From assembly GCA_905221605.1 (NCBI GenBank), contig CAJNDS010002074.1, forward strand, positions 254,001 to 318,000: 64,000 bases of DNA, given 5' to 3'. This document shows, in pieces, positions 1 through 10,702 of the stretch. Position 1 is the stretch's first letter, and every line of letters starts with the position of its first letter. A model generated the notes under the pieces. That model saw nothing but the letters and a program-made list of their open reading frames with translations. It had not been told where the DNA came from and did no database searches. The position numbers were made by a program, and so were the translations under genes. Source of the stretch: Symbiodinium natans (lineage: Eukaryota > Sar > Dinophyceae > Suessiales > Symbiodiniaceae).

Positions 1-2578
1 CGTTTCATCGGAGGTGTCAGATGTTTCCACTTTGCCATCCATGATATCACGGATCCATCCCAGGGCTGAGGAGACCCGTGCATAGACGCCCGGATAGCCC
101 TCCAGAGCACAGCCATCACCCCAAGAGGTGACACCCCGCACGATGTAGTGGCCAGACTCTTCACAAACCAAAGGCCCGCCACTGTCACCCTGGCATGTGT
201 CCGTGATGCCCTTCTCAGAGTTTCCAGCGGCACAAAGCATCGAAGCAGTAATGGTCTCGTTGTGTTTTGCATAGTCCTCCTCACACTCTTTCATGCTCAG
301 CAACGTAACCTGAGCTGCAACAACATGATCTACGTGTAGCTAAACAACGGACTTGCGCTTGCAGCTTTGACAGGTGCGCAGGGCTTGGGATGGAGGGACA
401 AGAAGCACGTGATGGACATCACGACATCCCAGGCTCACCGGGGGAAACTGCGCATACCCGGGCGCGTAAGCTAACTGCACAACGGCTGAGTACACGCAGC
501 CGGGCTCCCCATACACGATCATGACCGGCATGTCCCAGAAGCTTCCGGACATACGTGGCAGCGACGTGTATGTCCATCAGGTGGAGAAGCGGATTATAGT
601 TTCACCAAAACAATGCCAAGCCGGCAGCACGAAGAAAAACAGACCCGAAGGCACACTGACAGGCCGCCCTTGCGCTGCAATAACATCGTTGAGTCCATAT
701 ACCCCTGCCCTCACGAACACTACATCACGCATGAGCCGTGTACATCCTGTGCCTACTGAATCCATGCCGATCAACCCTGCCGGATTCTGGTAGCTGTAAC
801 AAAGGCAGCAATCGCAGAGCCACAAACTGAGACACCTTGCCAAAGACACGCTCCCCGTCCTGCCAGGCTTCCATCCCTCCCTCCCCCTGGTTTTCCATGT
901 CCTTTTCCCCGCATCCCTTCCAAAAAATGGCCCCTGGCGGACGTGTCCTCTACGTCCTGGCTTTCATCCTTACAATTTCCAGCGGTCGTTGACTTTGCGG
1001 CGTGATGTAAGAAGGCGGCGCGGACATATCCTCTACGACTCCACGTTCTGTTTTTCCCGGACCGGGGCGATCGGGTTGGGTGTAATCCGGACGAGGCAGC
1101 TCGGGTGAACGGGAGGGGGATGGGCGGGGTGGGGAGAAAACCGATGGGTGGTCGATACTGTAGGAGTGAGACAAGCCGTCGGGCAGGGTAGGGGCAACAG
1201 ACTGGCAACAGAGCAGGCAGGAGCCCGAGCGGGCGCAGGCGGCAGAAGGCGAAGGACGTAGCGACTAGATGGGCCTTTTTGCTGGTAGAGGCTCTCGGAG
1301 AATGGAGCAACTTGTCCGGTACAAGTAAGAGGACCTAAATGACCTAAGAGGAGGCCTGACCCGACCCGACGGCATCTCTGCAAGATCCACAACATTGAAA
1401 CATGTTGGAAAGGAATGCTTCTACCCTTCGGGCGCGGCGCCGATGCCTCCTGCAGTACTTCAGGCATGGGTCCTGTAGGGCAGTCACAAGCCCTCGGCTT
1501 CAGAACAACAAACACAACAGACCGCCAGATTTTTTGTATGCCCGCCCGAGCCTGACGACATCAGTGTACCCCAGCCGGTGATGCTGCATTCTGCTCCGGT
1601 CAAATCTTTGTCGTCGTCCATGGTGGGCAAACAGGCGACACCGATGCACTCATTGATCGGAAAGGGCTTGTCCAGCTCCTGGGCAAGGGTTTAAGTGCTA
1701 CCGGTGGGCACTATTGTGTAGCCACTGGGGTAGTCAAGTGCTGCGTGACCTCGAGTTTTGCTGGCCAGGCACCAACACCGCCATGTCAAAGTCGGAGTCA
1801 AAGGCATCATCATATTGCGGATGAGAGAAGACTCGCTTAATGCGGCGCTCGACCGACTGACCACGAACTGCTTCATCATCCGAGTACTGCTTCCAGTCCC
1901 CTGGGAAACCCTAACATCCCTTTGGGCAAGGGGCTTAGGAAGAGCAGTGGCTTGGCTTAGTTTGGCTTCAGGGAGCCTGCTAATAAGGAAACATAAGGAA
2001 ACAAAGAGCTGAAAAAAAGGTCCGGCCTGCAACAACTCTGAGCTTGCGCATCTTGCACACGTTCCTGGGTCTTGAACTGAAGGCTTTAAACTCGAAACCC
2101 TCCCGAAGACATGTCGTGAATGGTCCCTCTGTAAATGGAACGCACTGAAATGTTCAAGCCAGATTCATTCTCTCAACGCAATGCGCAGCTGTTAGAACCC
2201 AGCCGGGTGCAATCAGAGTCCCCCCGCAAAAAGCAGCTGCTGGGCCCCCATCCGGCCGGGCGCTTCGCAGGCTCACTTGCCATCGCCAGGCACACTGGTC
2301 TGCGTCCTTTCCATGCACAATCCTCGCTCGGCGACCATGCCTGCAGGCAGGACAACAAAAAGCCTTCAGCACGCTGAACTCCAAAACTCTTGACCCTTTG
2401 CAACTGAGCACCCACCCAGCCTCAGCGGGCCTCCGAGAATACCGCACTGTTCGTAGTCACGGTGGTCCACCTCGCCTGCACCATCCTGGCTTCCCCGCAG
2501 ATTCCCTGATTGGCGTTGGTCCTCCGCGACTGCGCGCAGCAAGCAAGTCACCAGGCTAGCGGAAAGCAGGCGCAGCAT
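1..2578 (-). CDS. Secreted trypsin-like (S1A) serine protease, multi-exon, 3' end beyond window
   Basis: Chymotrypsin-fold endopeptidase, probably secreted. The ATG at 2578 opens a hydrophobic signal peptide ([18 protein letters not shown]). An exon at about 2154-2340 has the zymogen activation site RIVHG and then [15 protein letters not shown] with the catalytic His. A short exon at 2027-2064 (ending LRVVA) splices to 1773-1900, which holds DWKQYSDDE and DFDMAVL with the catalytic Asp. An exon at about 1530-1678 gives [13 protein letters not shown] and CSITGWGT. The exon at 1-309 gives [19 protein letters not shown] with the catalytic Ser, and GVTSWGDGC. All three triad residues and the usual cysteines are present, so the enzyme should be active. 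The 2026/1901 intron starts with GC and ends with AG; the 1772/1679 intron is GT-AG. The joins near 2065-2154 and 310-1530 are less certain, and the latter may hide one small exon. The stop codon lies off the left edge. Confidence 0.87.
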
Positions 2579-4163
2579 GACAAGTTCGGACAAGGCGGAC
2601 AATCACAGTGCAGCCGGATCTACTTCTGAGACCCCTGAAGAGTACATGGAGCCAAAAAACAGCGAACATTTCTGCAGCGTTTGTTCTTTGTCCTGTCAAG
2701 GCGCAACGTGCTCGTGTCTGAGCTGCCAGCCGCATGCATTCCGTGCACAGAGCAGTCTGCAACCTGAGTTGCCAGTCTTAGCAACATACCGCAGTTGTTG
2801 ACAGATCCATGGCCACTGTACCATCTGACAAATTGCAGGCCTCTGGGTTAAATCGTGGTACCCTCTCGTCCGCTTGGCCTGCGATGCTGCTGACGCAGTA
2901 TGGTGCAATCTGTGCTGGCCACCGAAGATACATCTTGCAACAGCGACATCAACAGCTCTTGACTGCGACGAAACTACAGTAGCTACTGCTATGCTAGGCT
3001 TGGCCGAATTCCCATGCCTGGTGAGACAAAGACTTCCAGACACCGGTTGCGAAGCGCCCGAGAGACCTCGTGAGAGATGCAAGAGCTCTCGACTTCAATG
3101 GGTGCTGACCATAGAACGAAAGCTGAGCAAGGCCACCGGCGCAACAGCACATCCCGTGGTCAGAGTGAAGAAGACTCGGAAGTCGGGATGGGGCCTCAGG
3201 GCACCCCATCTGCAGCCTTGAAAGCTACAGATTTGCAGAGCAAGATTAGGATCGACACCAAACCAGCCTCTCCTCTCCCGATTCTGTCAGCCTTTTAGTC
3301 AAGATAGGCTCGGACAGAGCAACAAGACATCTGCCGCATTTGCAAGGGGGCTCAAAAAACCGCTCTGCTAAAAAGCTGCTCAGCATCGGGCAGAAGGAAG
3401 CCATTGGGTTCCAGGAGCGAGTTCAAGCGATCCAGGACTGCAGGGGCTGCCTGAAGGCAGGCACATCTCCACAGAACCCTCAGGAGCCAGGAAAGTATAG
3501 TACTTTCATACTGTAATGCTACAAGATATTCATATTAATAATATGCTACATCATCATACAGTAATCCCCAACTTCGAGCAACCCTGTGACTGAATGCAGT
3601 GATCCGGCGGGCCTGCTCCGCGTGGGAAAGCAGAACCCAGCTGCCCTCGACCATGGCCGTGACAAGAGGCCCATCCACCTGCGGCCGGATGCTTCGAAAA
3701 AGGCAGCGGCGCGCTCTCTCACTCTCTCAGGGCGGGACCCACTCGAATCTCCCCGCCGAGTTCATCCGTGCCCTGCCCAGGAGGAAGCTTTCGATACCAA
3801 TTAGGCTGCCACAACTTCGTCGCCGAGCAATTCGCTACATATTCACCACACTTCCCACCAAAAGCCTCGCTGCCGCCAGCAGCTTTGCACCGAAATCGGA
3901 CGGCTCCTGCCAAGCCCAAGGCTGCTACCAAGCACTCCTCAAGGAGGCAACGAAAATTCGCACAAGGCTCTGAGCCCAAGGGCCTTGGCGCCTGGAGAGT
4001 CCATCTGGCTGCTGGCTATCTGCAATCTCAGCACGGCAGGGCGCAACACTTGGTGCGCAACGCTCTCGTTTCGAGCGTAGGACATGGGAAGTTTCAGAAA
4101 GGCGTGGATGTTCTTTGGAGGCTCGGAAGAAGATGCGCTGTTGGAGGCTCGGAAAATGCTTCT
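2579..4163. other. Intergenic, no supported gene
   Basis: Both strands carry only short open frames with no recognisable domain or coding-like composition. There is a short AT-rich patch near 3500-3560. I see no promoter motif that I would defend. Confidence 0.5.
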
Positions 4164-4203
4164 CAGAGTCCCACACCCTAAACCCCTAAACCCCAAGCCC
4201 CAC
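4164..4203. repeat. Degenerate CCCTAAA telomere-like patch
   Basis: About five imperfect units (CCCTAAA, CCCCTAAA, CCCCAAG). This is the first of about twenty dispersed telomere-type patches in the window. Confidence 0.7.
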
Positions 4204-4340
4204 ATGAAGAGCAGTTGGAGCTGGTCCGGGGCTCCGGCTGCTTCACGAGCACCTCCGCCTCAGACCCGAAGTCCGACGTTCCAAAAAACACAAAAAAAAA
4301 AGGGGTTTAGAGGTACGCTTTTTGTAACAAGGGTTATCGA

Positions 4341-4368
4341 TTTTTTTTTTTTGGGGGGGGGGGGGGGG
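4341..4368. repeat. Poly-T/poly-G homopolymer junction
   Basis: Twelve T directly followed by sixteen G. Such a tract is unstable and its length is likely to be unreliable in an assembly. Confidence 0.9.
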
Positions 4369-4411
4369 TAGTATGTTTAAGGGGTCCCACCCCTAAAAAG
4401 AACAAAAAAAG

Positions 4412-4526
4412 TGTATACATAAATACATAAATACATACATACATACATACACATACATACATACACATACACATACACATACACATACCACATACACATA
4501 CACATACACATACACATACACTACAC

Positions 4527-4611
<85 letters not shown>

Positions 4612-4700
4612 TACATACATACATACATACATACACATTTATATATATATATAGAAACATATTTATACATATATATATATACATATATACATATACATAC
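4412..4700. repeat. Hexanucleotide microsatellite (ACATAC)n with ACAT and TA flanks
   Basis: The core from about 4460 to 4612 is almost pure ACATAC repeat. It is flanked by ACAT tetramer runs and, on the right, by TA runs. On the minus strand it leaves long open frames of alternating Cys-Met or Tyr-Val; these are artefacts of the repeat and not genes. Confidence 0.95.
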
Positions 4701-4849
4701 CCTCAGGCCTTGTCCATCGCTTCGGGAAGGGGAGCCTCCAGCTTCCAGCACATTTGCACGGAAGCAGAGCGAGGCACAGCAGCGCAAGGCAGGTGCTCTC
4801 GAAAGCGGGGGTTTGAATTAGGGGACCCCCAGATATAGATCCCCAAATA

Positions 4850-4899
4850 TAGGGTTTAGGGTTTAGGGTTTGGGGTTTAGGGTTTAGGGTTTAGGGTTA
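4850..4899. repeat. Interstitial telomere-like array (TTTAGGG)
   Basis: About seven units of TTTAGGG, one of them TTTGGGG. The G-rich strand is on plus, opposite to the next three arrays. Confidence 0.95.
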
Positions 4900-5466
4900 G
4901 TATCCCCTGATAATCAGGACCCCACTAGGGTACCCCCTAGGTTTGGAAACCCTCAAGTCTTGCTCTGCGGGCCTTCTGGTCCAGGCACTTCTCGAGAAGG
5001 GCGCTCTGCCTGGAGGCTCCGGGTTTTTGTACGATTTTGTGGGAAGAGCCCTATACATGGAGAGTACGAAAGTTTTGACCTACCAGAGGAGGACAGGAAA
5101 CCTGAGCATGGTGCGGAGTCGCGGAGTTTCGACATGTGCAACTTAGCTTGCGTCGCGGAGAAATAATGATCCGGAACAAAATTAGAATACTAGCTTTTGT
5201 ACAGGTGGGCTCCAGGTGTGTGGAGTCTACCGAAGATGGAGGGCGGGGGAGGGGGGCTGCTCGTGCCATAATTGTGAGGGTCTTGTGTACTCATGACTCT
5301 GGGCCGCGGGTTGAACTTTTGTCCTACCTGAACGGACCTCTGGGGTTGAGGATTTTGGGGCATGTTGGACGAGCTTTGTGCCTGAAGCACTCATCGAGGT
5401 TCAAGGCAGTGGCCGCAGGCAGGCTTTCCTGTACAATAAGCACACGCACATGTTCACACTCTGCGC

Positions 5467-5512
5467 AAACCCTAAACCCTAAACCCTAAAACCTAAACCC
5501 TAAACCCTAAAC
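5467..5512. repeat. Interstitial telomere-like array (CCCTAAA)
   Basis: Six to seven CCCTAAA units, one with a single-base variation (AACCTAAA). C-rich strand on plus. Confidence 0.95.
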
Positions 5513-5639
5513 CTCCTTAGAAGGTTGCAGTCGGATCTAAATTCGCCGCTGAGGCCGCCATCGTAGTGGCCGCACCCTCGCATCGAGCCTTTTACCTCCA
5601 AGATCATCCCCAAAACTCCGCCCCGAACTTCTGCATGCT

Positions 5640-5698
5640 CCTAAACCCTAAACCCTAAACCCTAAACCCTAAACCCTAAACCCTAAACCCTAAACCCC
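5640..5698. repeat. Interstitial telomere-like array (CCCTAAA)
   Basis: Eight nearly perfect CCCTAAA units, followed abruptly by unique sequence. Confidence 0.95.
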
Positions 5699-5871
5699 TG
5701 AAGGCTTTGAGGTTGCTCATCTCAGCCTGCGCTCGTCTGAGTCCAAAAGCTGCTGCGGTGATCCATCTTGCAAGCTGGTGGAGGAGACCGCGCGCATCCA
5801 CCTGCTCAGGCTTCTGTGCCCCCCCCTGCAGCACACGCGAACGCGTACATCCTGCGACTCGTCAAGGCAAG

Positions 5872-5948
5872 AACCCTAAACCCTAAACCCTAAACCCTAA
5901 ACCCTAAACCCTAAACCCTAAACCCCTAAACCCTAAACCCCTAAACCT
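5872..5948. repeat. Interstitial telomere-like array (CCCTAAA)
   Basis: About ten CCCTAAA units; the last three are CCCCTAAA variants. Confidence 0.95.
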
Positions 5949-6383
5949 TTAAGACCTGCTCGAAGCAGCCCAGGAGTTCGCTGGCATCCATCGCCGGCGT
6001 CAGCGGGACCTGATCCGGAGAGGCAGCGGCAACAGCGAGCGGCAAGAAGCTGGGGGGGGCCTCCTGCAGCGGCATGCGTGCCATAGCCTCCGACTGACTG
6101 GGACCGGGAAAATGACACAAAAAGAAAACAAAATCTACGATTTGCTTAAGAAACCCTTCAATAAACAAAACTAACAAAATAAATAAAAACAAATATAAAA
6201 ACACAAACTTCCTTCTAAGGGTAATATAGGGATTATGACCTTACTTTTGTTCGGGGTATACTAAGCAAAAATTGAAGATAGAATCAAAGAGACCAGATTG
6301 AGCCTAGGCACGGCCAGCCATCGCACCAGGCTGTGCTTCCCAGCTCCTGGCCCACCGACGAGGAGAAGGGGCCTCACGTCGCT

Positions 6384-6506
6384 TTAGGGGTTTTGGGGTT
6401 TGGGGTTTAGGGCTTAGGGTTTGGGGTTTAGGGGTTTAGGGGTTTGGGCGGGGGTTTGGGGGTTTGCGGTTTAGGGGTTTAGGGGTTTAGGGGTTTAGGG
6501 GTTCGG
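6384..6506. repeat. Degenerate interstitial telomere-like array (TTTAGGG)
   Basis: Long G-rich run of TTTAGGGG, TTTGGGG and TTTAGGG variants. It ends about 100 bases beyond the stop codon of the DEG9-like gene at 6614, so it lies in or just past its 3' untranslated region. Confidence 0.9.
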
Positions 6507-6613
6507 GTTGAGTACTGTGGCAAGCACCCGGAATCAAAGCCCGCCGTGCATCCAAAACGATCAGAGGCCCGCATCTTGACTCGCCCGGGCAAGAAACCAC
6601 CCCTTTCGCGGTC

Positions 6614-8140
6614 TCAACTCGCGCTGGAAATCTTCCTGGGCGCTGGAATCTTGTTCCGTCGGAGGATTTCATCCTCGCAAGCTTGAACTGCCGCGCGCTC
6701 CAAGACGATGATATCGGGAAGAAAGCCGGAGCCCCGGCCGTAAAGCTCAAATCGCAGGAACTCCTCTTTGGAAGCCTGGACAAGATGTGATAAGTGTGCA
6801 AGGTTCCGGATTCGCACAGGGACGCCCTCCACAGCAAATGACTTGAGGCGGGCGTTTCGAACGTCCTGGAAACCCAGGTTGACCGTGTGCGCAAGCACGT
6901 AGGACAGGACAACCACCTGTTCATCTGGGAACTCGCGTTCCCGGGAATCCATGACCTCGGAGAGTCCGTTGCAGCGCTCTTTGCGCCACTTGTCACCGAA
7001 GGTCGCCCGCAAATACTGCTGGGACAAGACCACGAAGACAAGGCCGCCGATGATGCAGTAGTCAAGCAACCAGGGAGCCTCCTTTTCTACTGATACCAGA
7101 GGCTCCTGCGGGCAGAGCTGCAATGTGATGGAAAGCCTCCTGCCGTCACGCATGATCTCTACGTCAAGCTCTTCACCGACAAACTTTTCGATGGCAACGT
7201 ACGGAAAAGGAACACGATCATGGCGAGAAGACCCGCAAACAAAGGGCACGCAACCGTCGTTGCCGACCGACACGCCGATGAGCGAAAGAAGAACGTCGCC
7301 CTTCTGCAGGACCTTGGCATTTGCCGTTGTCGGATCCACAGACTTCACGATGACCCCGCTTTGACCGCTTGCCAAGCCAAGGGCACGCCGCATGCCGGCG
7401 TTCTCAAGCTTTTGAGCTGAGAAACGTCCATGTCCAAACGCCGTCACCCGGATGGGCACGTGGTCCTCCGACAGACCATCTGATACCTCAGTGGCGGCGT
7501 CCCCTTTTTGCCTCCGCCAAGCTGTCAGGAACTTCTGCACCACACTGACAGGTATAATAAAGCCGATGTTTTCCGTGGACCCATCTTTCAAGGACTCGTA
7601 AGCCACACCCACACAGCTCCCCCCAACCACCAGGGCAGGCCCTCCAGAGTTGCCAGGGTTGACTGCAGCGTCGATTTGGATGACCAAGCGGTTCCTCCAA
7701 GGATCTGGGTTGTCCTCGTAGTCCACCCGACTCACGACACCTTTGGTCACAGAGAGGTTGTCCCCCCCAGTCGGGTATCCAACACAGACCACTTCGGAGA
7801 ACAGTGCCGGGACATCGTTGCAGAGCTTCTGCGCGGTGGCGCCCTCCCAAAACATGGGCTCTCGCACCGTGAGCAAGGCCAGGTCACAGTCCGTCGCCCG
7901 GGCAAGGACCTCCGCCTCGTACTTCTGGTCGTCTCCACGCTTGCGCACTTCCTTGAGGGGAATTCAAGACTTGGGGCAAAAAGCAGACACACTCCTGTGC
8001 GAGACCCGGCGTGCGGCTTCAAACACACCCGCAGAAAATCAGCAAACGAGCGCATAGTCTGCTGTCGAGTGGCGATGCAGCTGGCGTGGGCCACGCAATG
8101 CCGATTGGTCAGCAGCAGTCGCTCTTCCAGGCACAACACA
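6614..8140 (-). CDS. DEG9: DEG9-type HtrA/Do-like serine protease, at least two exons, 5' end not resolved
   Basis: ATP-independent protease of the trypsin-like HtrA family. The large exon (about 7957 to the stop at 6614) begins EVRKRGDDQKYEAEVLA and holds DCDLALLTV with the catalytic Asp, VGYPTGGDNLSVTKGVVSR, and IDAAVNPGNSGGPA with the catalytic Ser. A PDZ domain follows (near QSGVIVKSVDP...GDVLLSLIGV). The C-terminal PDZ-like half has YCIIGGLVFVVLS, QVVVLSYVLAHTVNLGF and DIIVLERAAVQ. That second PDZ-like domain is typical of the plant DEG9 group, so its hydrophobic patch is probably core and not a membrane segment. The catalytic His lies in an upstream exon at about 8085-8137 (ERLLLTNRHCVAHAS), joined by an intron of roughly 110-130 bases. 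The N-terminus and start codon lie further right and were not identified. The family symbol is given by resemblance; the compartment is unknown. Confidence 0.9.
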
Positions 8141-8713
8141 AAGGCAGTGGAAGTGGACGATTGTTGCCTCGCAGCTGGGCAGAGGCAACATTATTATGAA
8201 GTGCACGCGTGCACGCAGTGACATGTGAGCGAATGCTGCAGTCACCGCAGTTACCGCAGTTGTGAGTGGATCAGAGGTCCAGCTGTTGAACTCGCTCCAG
8301 TATTCACACCTACCCACGCCACCCATTCGGTGGAAGTGCACGCCCTCGCGCCCTACCCATTTGTGGTGCGTGTCACGGCGCCTGACGATTCAAACCATCT
8401 AAAAGATCCGTGTCAGCGTTGCTTTGCGTTGTGCGCACGTTTTGGACACGTTGAAATGAGCGAGCGTGTCAAGTCTGGACGGGCCTTTTCGTTGTCCAAG
8501 GCATGGAGTAGTTCCTGGCCAAGGCCAGAAAGGCATGTAAGGTATACTTTACAGTCCTTACGAGGAATTATCGTACCCCCCCTATCATAATCCCTACAAT
8601 AATCCCTATTAAGGAACTGTCAGTACAAGGGGGAACATCGCAACGTGTACTGGGGTACACGATATGCGGGTTTACCAAAATAGGGCACCCCGAAATCGAC
8701 CGCAAATCGTAGG
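8141..8713. other. No supported gene; may hold the DEG9 5' exon(s)
   Basis: No open frame here could be tied to the N-terminus of an HtrA protease. Near 8570-8600 there is a short stretch of CCCTATnATAATCCC-like repeats. Confidence 0.4.
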
Positions 8714-8783
8714 ATAAACCCTAAATCCTAAACCCGAAACCCGAACCCCTAAACCCTAAACCCCAAACCCCAAACCCTAAACC
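8714..8783. repeat. Interstitial telomere-like array (CCCTAAA, degenerate)
   Basis: About nine CCCTAAA units with CCCGAAA and CCCCAAA variants. Confidence 0.9.
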
Positions 8784-8879
8784 GCCCACATCAGAGCTCC
8801 AGTCCAAGACTCGGCTTCAGCTCCCGGCAGAAGAGCTTGACCACTGAAGTGCCTCGGCATGGGCATCACGCGTGCTTCT

Positions 8880-9420
8880 TGCTATACAAGAATTATACAA
8901 AAATGTGATACGATAATCATATAATAGTACAAGATAAAAAAAAACATGAGGATATACTAATATACTACTATGATAATAAACTAATACAGTATACTAATAT
9001 TAGAAACATATAACATATATATATATATGTATAGACTGAAGAAATCATGTAACAATACAAGTATAGTAATACTTTAACATAATGATAACCATGTCTTCAT
9101 ATAATACCATGCGAATAAACTTATATACTAATATGGCATGAAAATCATACAGAATCATACAATAATATAACAGTATACTACTGAAATAGTATGTTAATAA
9201 AAATAGGATGTAACATAAATATATATATATACAGATTTCAGAATCTGACAATATAACACATACAAATATTAGAATATAGCAATATAACAACATCACAATA
9301 CAGCCATACAACAATACTACTACAATCATAAAATAATATGTACTTATATACTAATATACTACATCATAATAGACTTAGTGTAAAAAATGTAGACAATAAT
9401 AATGCAATTACAACATGACA
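8880..9420. other. AT-rich island
   Basis: Strongly AT-rich, with many ACTAATATACTA, ATATAT and AATAATA motifs, contrasting sharply with GC-rich flanks. No gene is supported. It is one of seven such islands in the window and may be an unwinding, replication or promoter-like element, but nothing in the sequence decides this. Confidence 0.7.
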
Positions 9421-9426
9421 TCTTCT

Positions 9427-9672
9427 CTAGGTTGGCATCGTGGGCTTCGACATTTTTTGCCGAAAACTGCAGAAGGTATCGGGATGGTCATGTTGCAGCT
9501 TAGAGGCCCTCGAGCAGCGTGCTGATGTTTCCCCAAACATCCTGACAGACCCCGACATGCACGACGTCGCAGTGCGCACTTCACTTGCCCGTGACAAACT
9601 GGCAGAGTTGTCCTTGGCATCGTTGCGGCGGCGCTTGGCTCCTCTTCCGGCTTCATCGGAGTCGTCGGCCAT
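9427..9672 (-). CDS. Candidate first exon or small protein, unknown function
   Basis: An ATG at 9672 opens MADDSDEAGRGAKRRR, an acidic start followed by a basic nuclear-localisation-like cluster, then an 81-residue Ser-rich frame. The composition resembles the N-terminus of a nuclear protein. There is no domain and no obvious downstream exon, so this may be chance. Confidence 0.22.
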   Translation of the reverse strand: MADDSDEAGRGAKRRRNDAKDNSASLSRASEVRTATSCMSGSVRMFGETSARCSRASKLQHDHPDTFCSFRQKMSKPTMPT

Positions 9673-10199
9673 TGCCAGAGTTCAGCCGTGCAAGCTGAGA
9701 TCGCGTGCTGTCATGTGCTGCTTCCGTTCGCTCTTTAAGAGTTTGCAGGTGGCCCCCTTGCTACCTTCCTTCGTGTCACCGAATCGGCATGGTGTAGCCT
9801 TGAGATATCAAGAATGTATACTACAGACATACATTCATATCCATATATATATATACACATACACATACATATGTCGCCCTCGCATGCTGCAGCTAGACAG
9901 AGCCTCCGGCCACGTGACTACTAAGGTGGCGGCCACTTCAGCTCGTTAGAGACTGCATGCGCCATGGCATGAAGAACATCTCGCTGACCTTGTTGAGAAA
10001 ACCAGCGCCAAACCCGCAGAATTCTGGATTAAGGCCAGGATCCGCCCCACATCCACACTGTTTCTAAGCTGCTCTCCTGCCAAGGCTGTGAGATGGGGCA
10101 CATGGCGGAGGTGCTCAGACGCACCGAACCCTGGCGCCGGGATGCTTGTGCCATGCAAAGACCGGCACGTCGCATTGTGAGTAGGCCATATAGTCCTAT

Positions 10200-10262
10200 T
10201 AAAAGATATTAATATACTAATAGAACCATATACTATTAGTATTCTTATTATTGTATAGGTTG
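10200..10262. other. Small AT-rich patch
   Basis: ATATTAATATACTAATAG-type sequence of about 60 bases between two GC-rich segments. Confidence 0.6.
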
Positions 10263-10430
10263 CTAGTATGATCAGATATCGAACTCAGAAGGATTTTGGT
10301 AGGGCCTCGCACGTCGGCGGCTTGGAGAGGTTGGCGGAGAAGTGCCGATCCAACCTCGGACAATACACTTCCACCTTTGAAAACCCGCCTCTGGAAACTA
10401 CTTCTAGAAGGAAAACGAGTACTTGGCGGA

Positions 10431-10475
10431 CACACACACACACACACATGCGCGCACGCGCACACACACACACAC
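10431..10475. repeat. (CA)n microsatellite interrupted by (GC) alternation
   Basis: ACACAC runs flank a short CGCGCACGCGC core. Alternating purine-pyrimidine sequence of this type can adopt Z-DNA. Confidence 0.9.
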
Positions 10476-10568
10476 TGCTGGTCTTTTCGCAGGCGTAGAC
10501 TGGGCTCTTATTCCCACTGACCCCCCTGAAGGGTGCAGCGGATGACAGACCGAAGTCATAAGTGTATA

Positions 10569-10645
10569 AGTTCTACGAGGTTCTACGTTCTACGATGTTC
10601 GACGATGTTCGACGACGTCCTACGACGTTCTTCGCATTCTACTAT
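10569..10645. repeat. Short tandem TTCTACGA / TTCGACGA repeat
   Basis: Seven or eight imperfect copies of an 8-12 base unit (GTTCTACGAGG, GTTCTACG, ATGTTCGACG, ACGTCCTACG) about 60 bases past the stop codon of the HERC2-like gene. Confidence 0.8.
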
Positions 10646-10702
10646 GCACAATGACGGCTTTCGTCGAAAAATGCTGAAACCTGGCTAAAACACTTCAAAA
10701 GC

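Noticed and set aside
771-1515. Minus frames of 160-179 residues between trypsin exons
   Set aside because: They lie in the intron between the GWGT exon and the GDSGG exon, have biased Pro/Arg composition and no similarity to proteases.
4334-4787. Three overlapping minus-strand frames of Cys-Met or Tyr-Val repeats
   Set aside because: They are translations of the ACATAC hexamer array and have no coding constraint.
7000-7085. Hydrophobic patch in the DEG9-like protein as a membrane helix
   Set aside because: The same patch aligns with the core of the C-terminal PDZ-like domain in DEG9 homologues, so it need not be a membrane segment.
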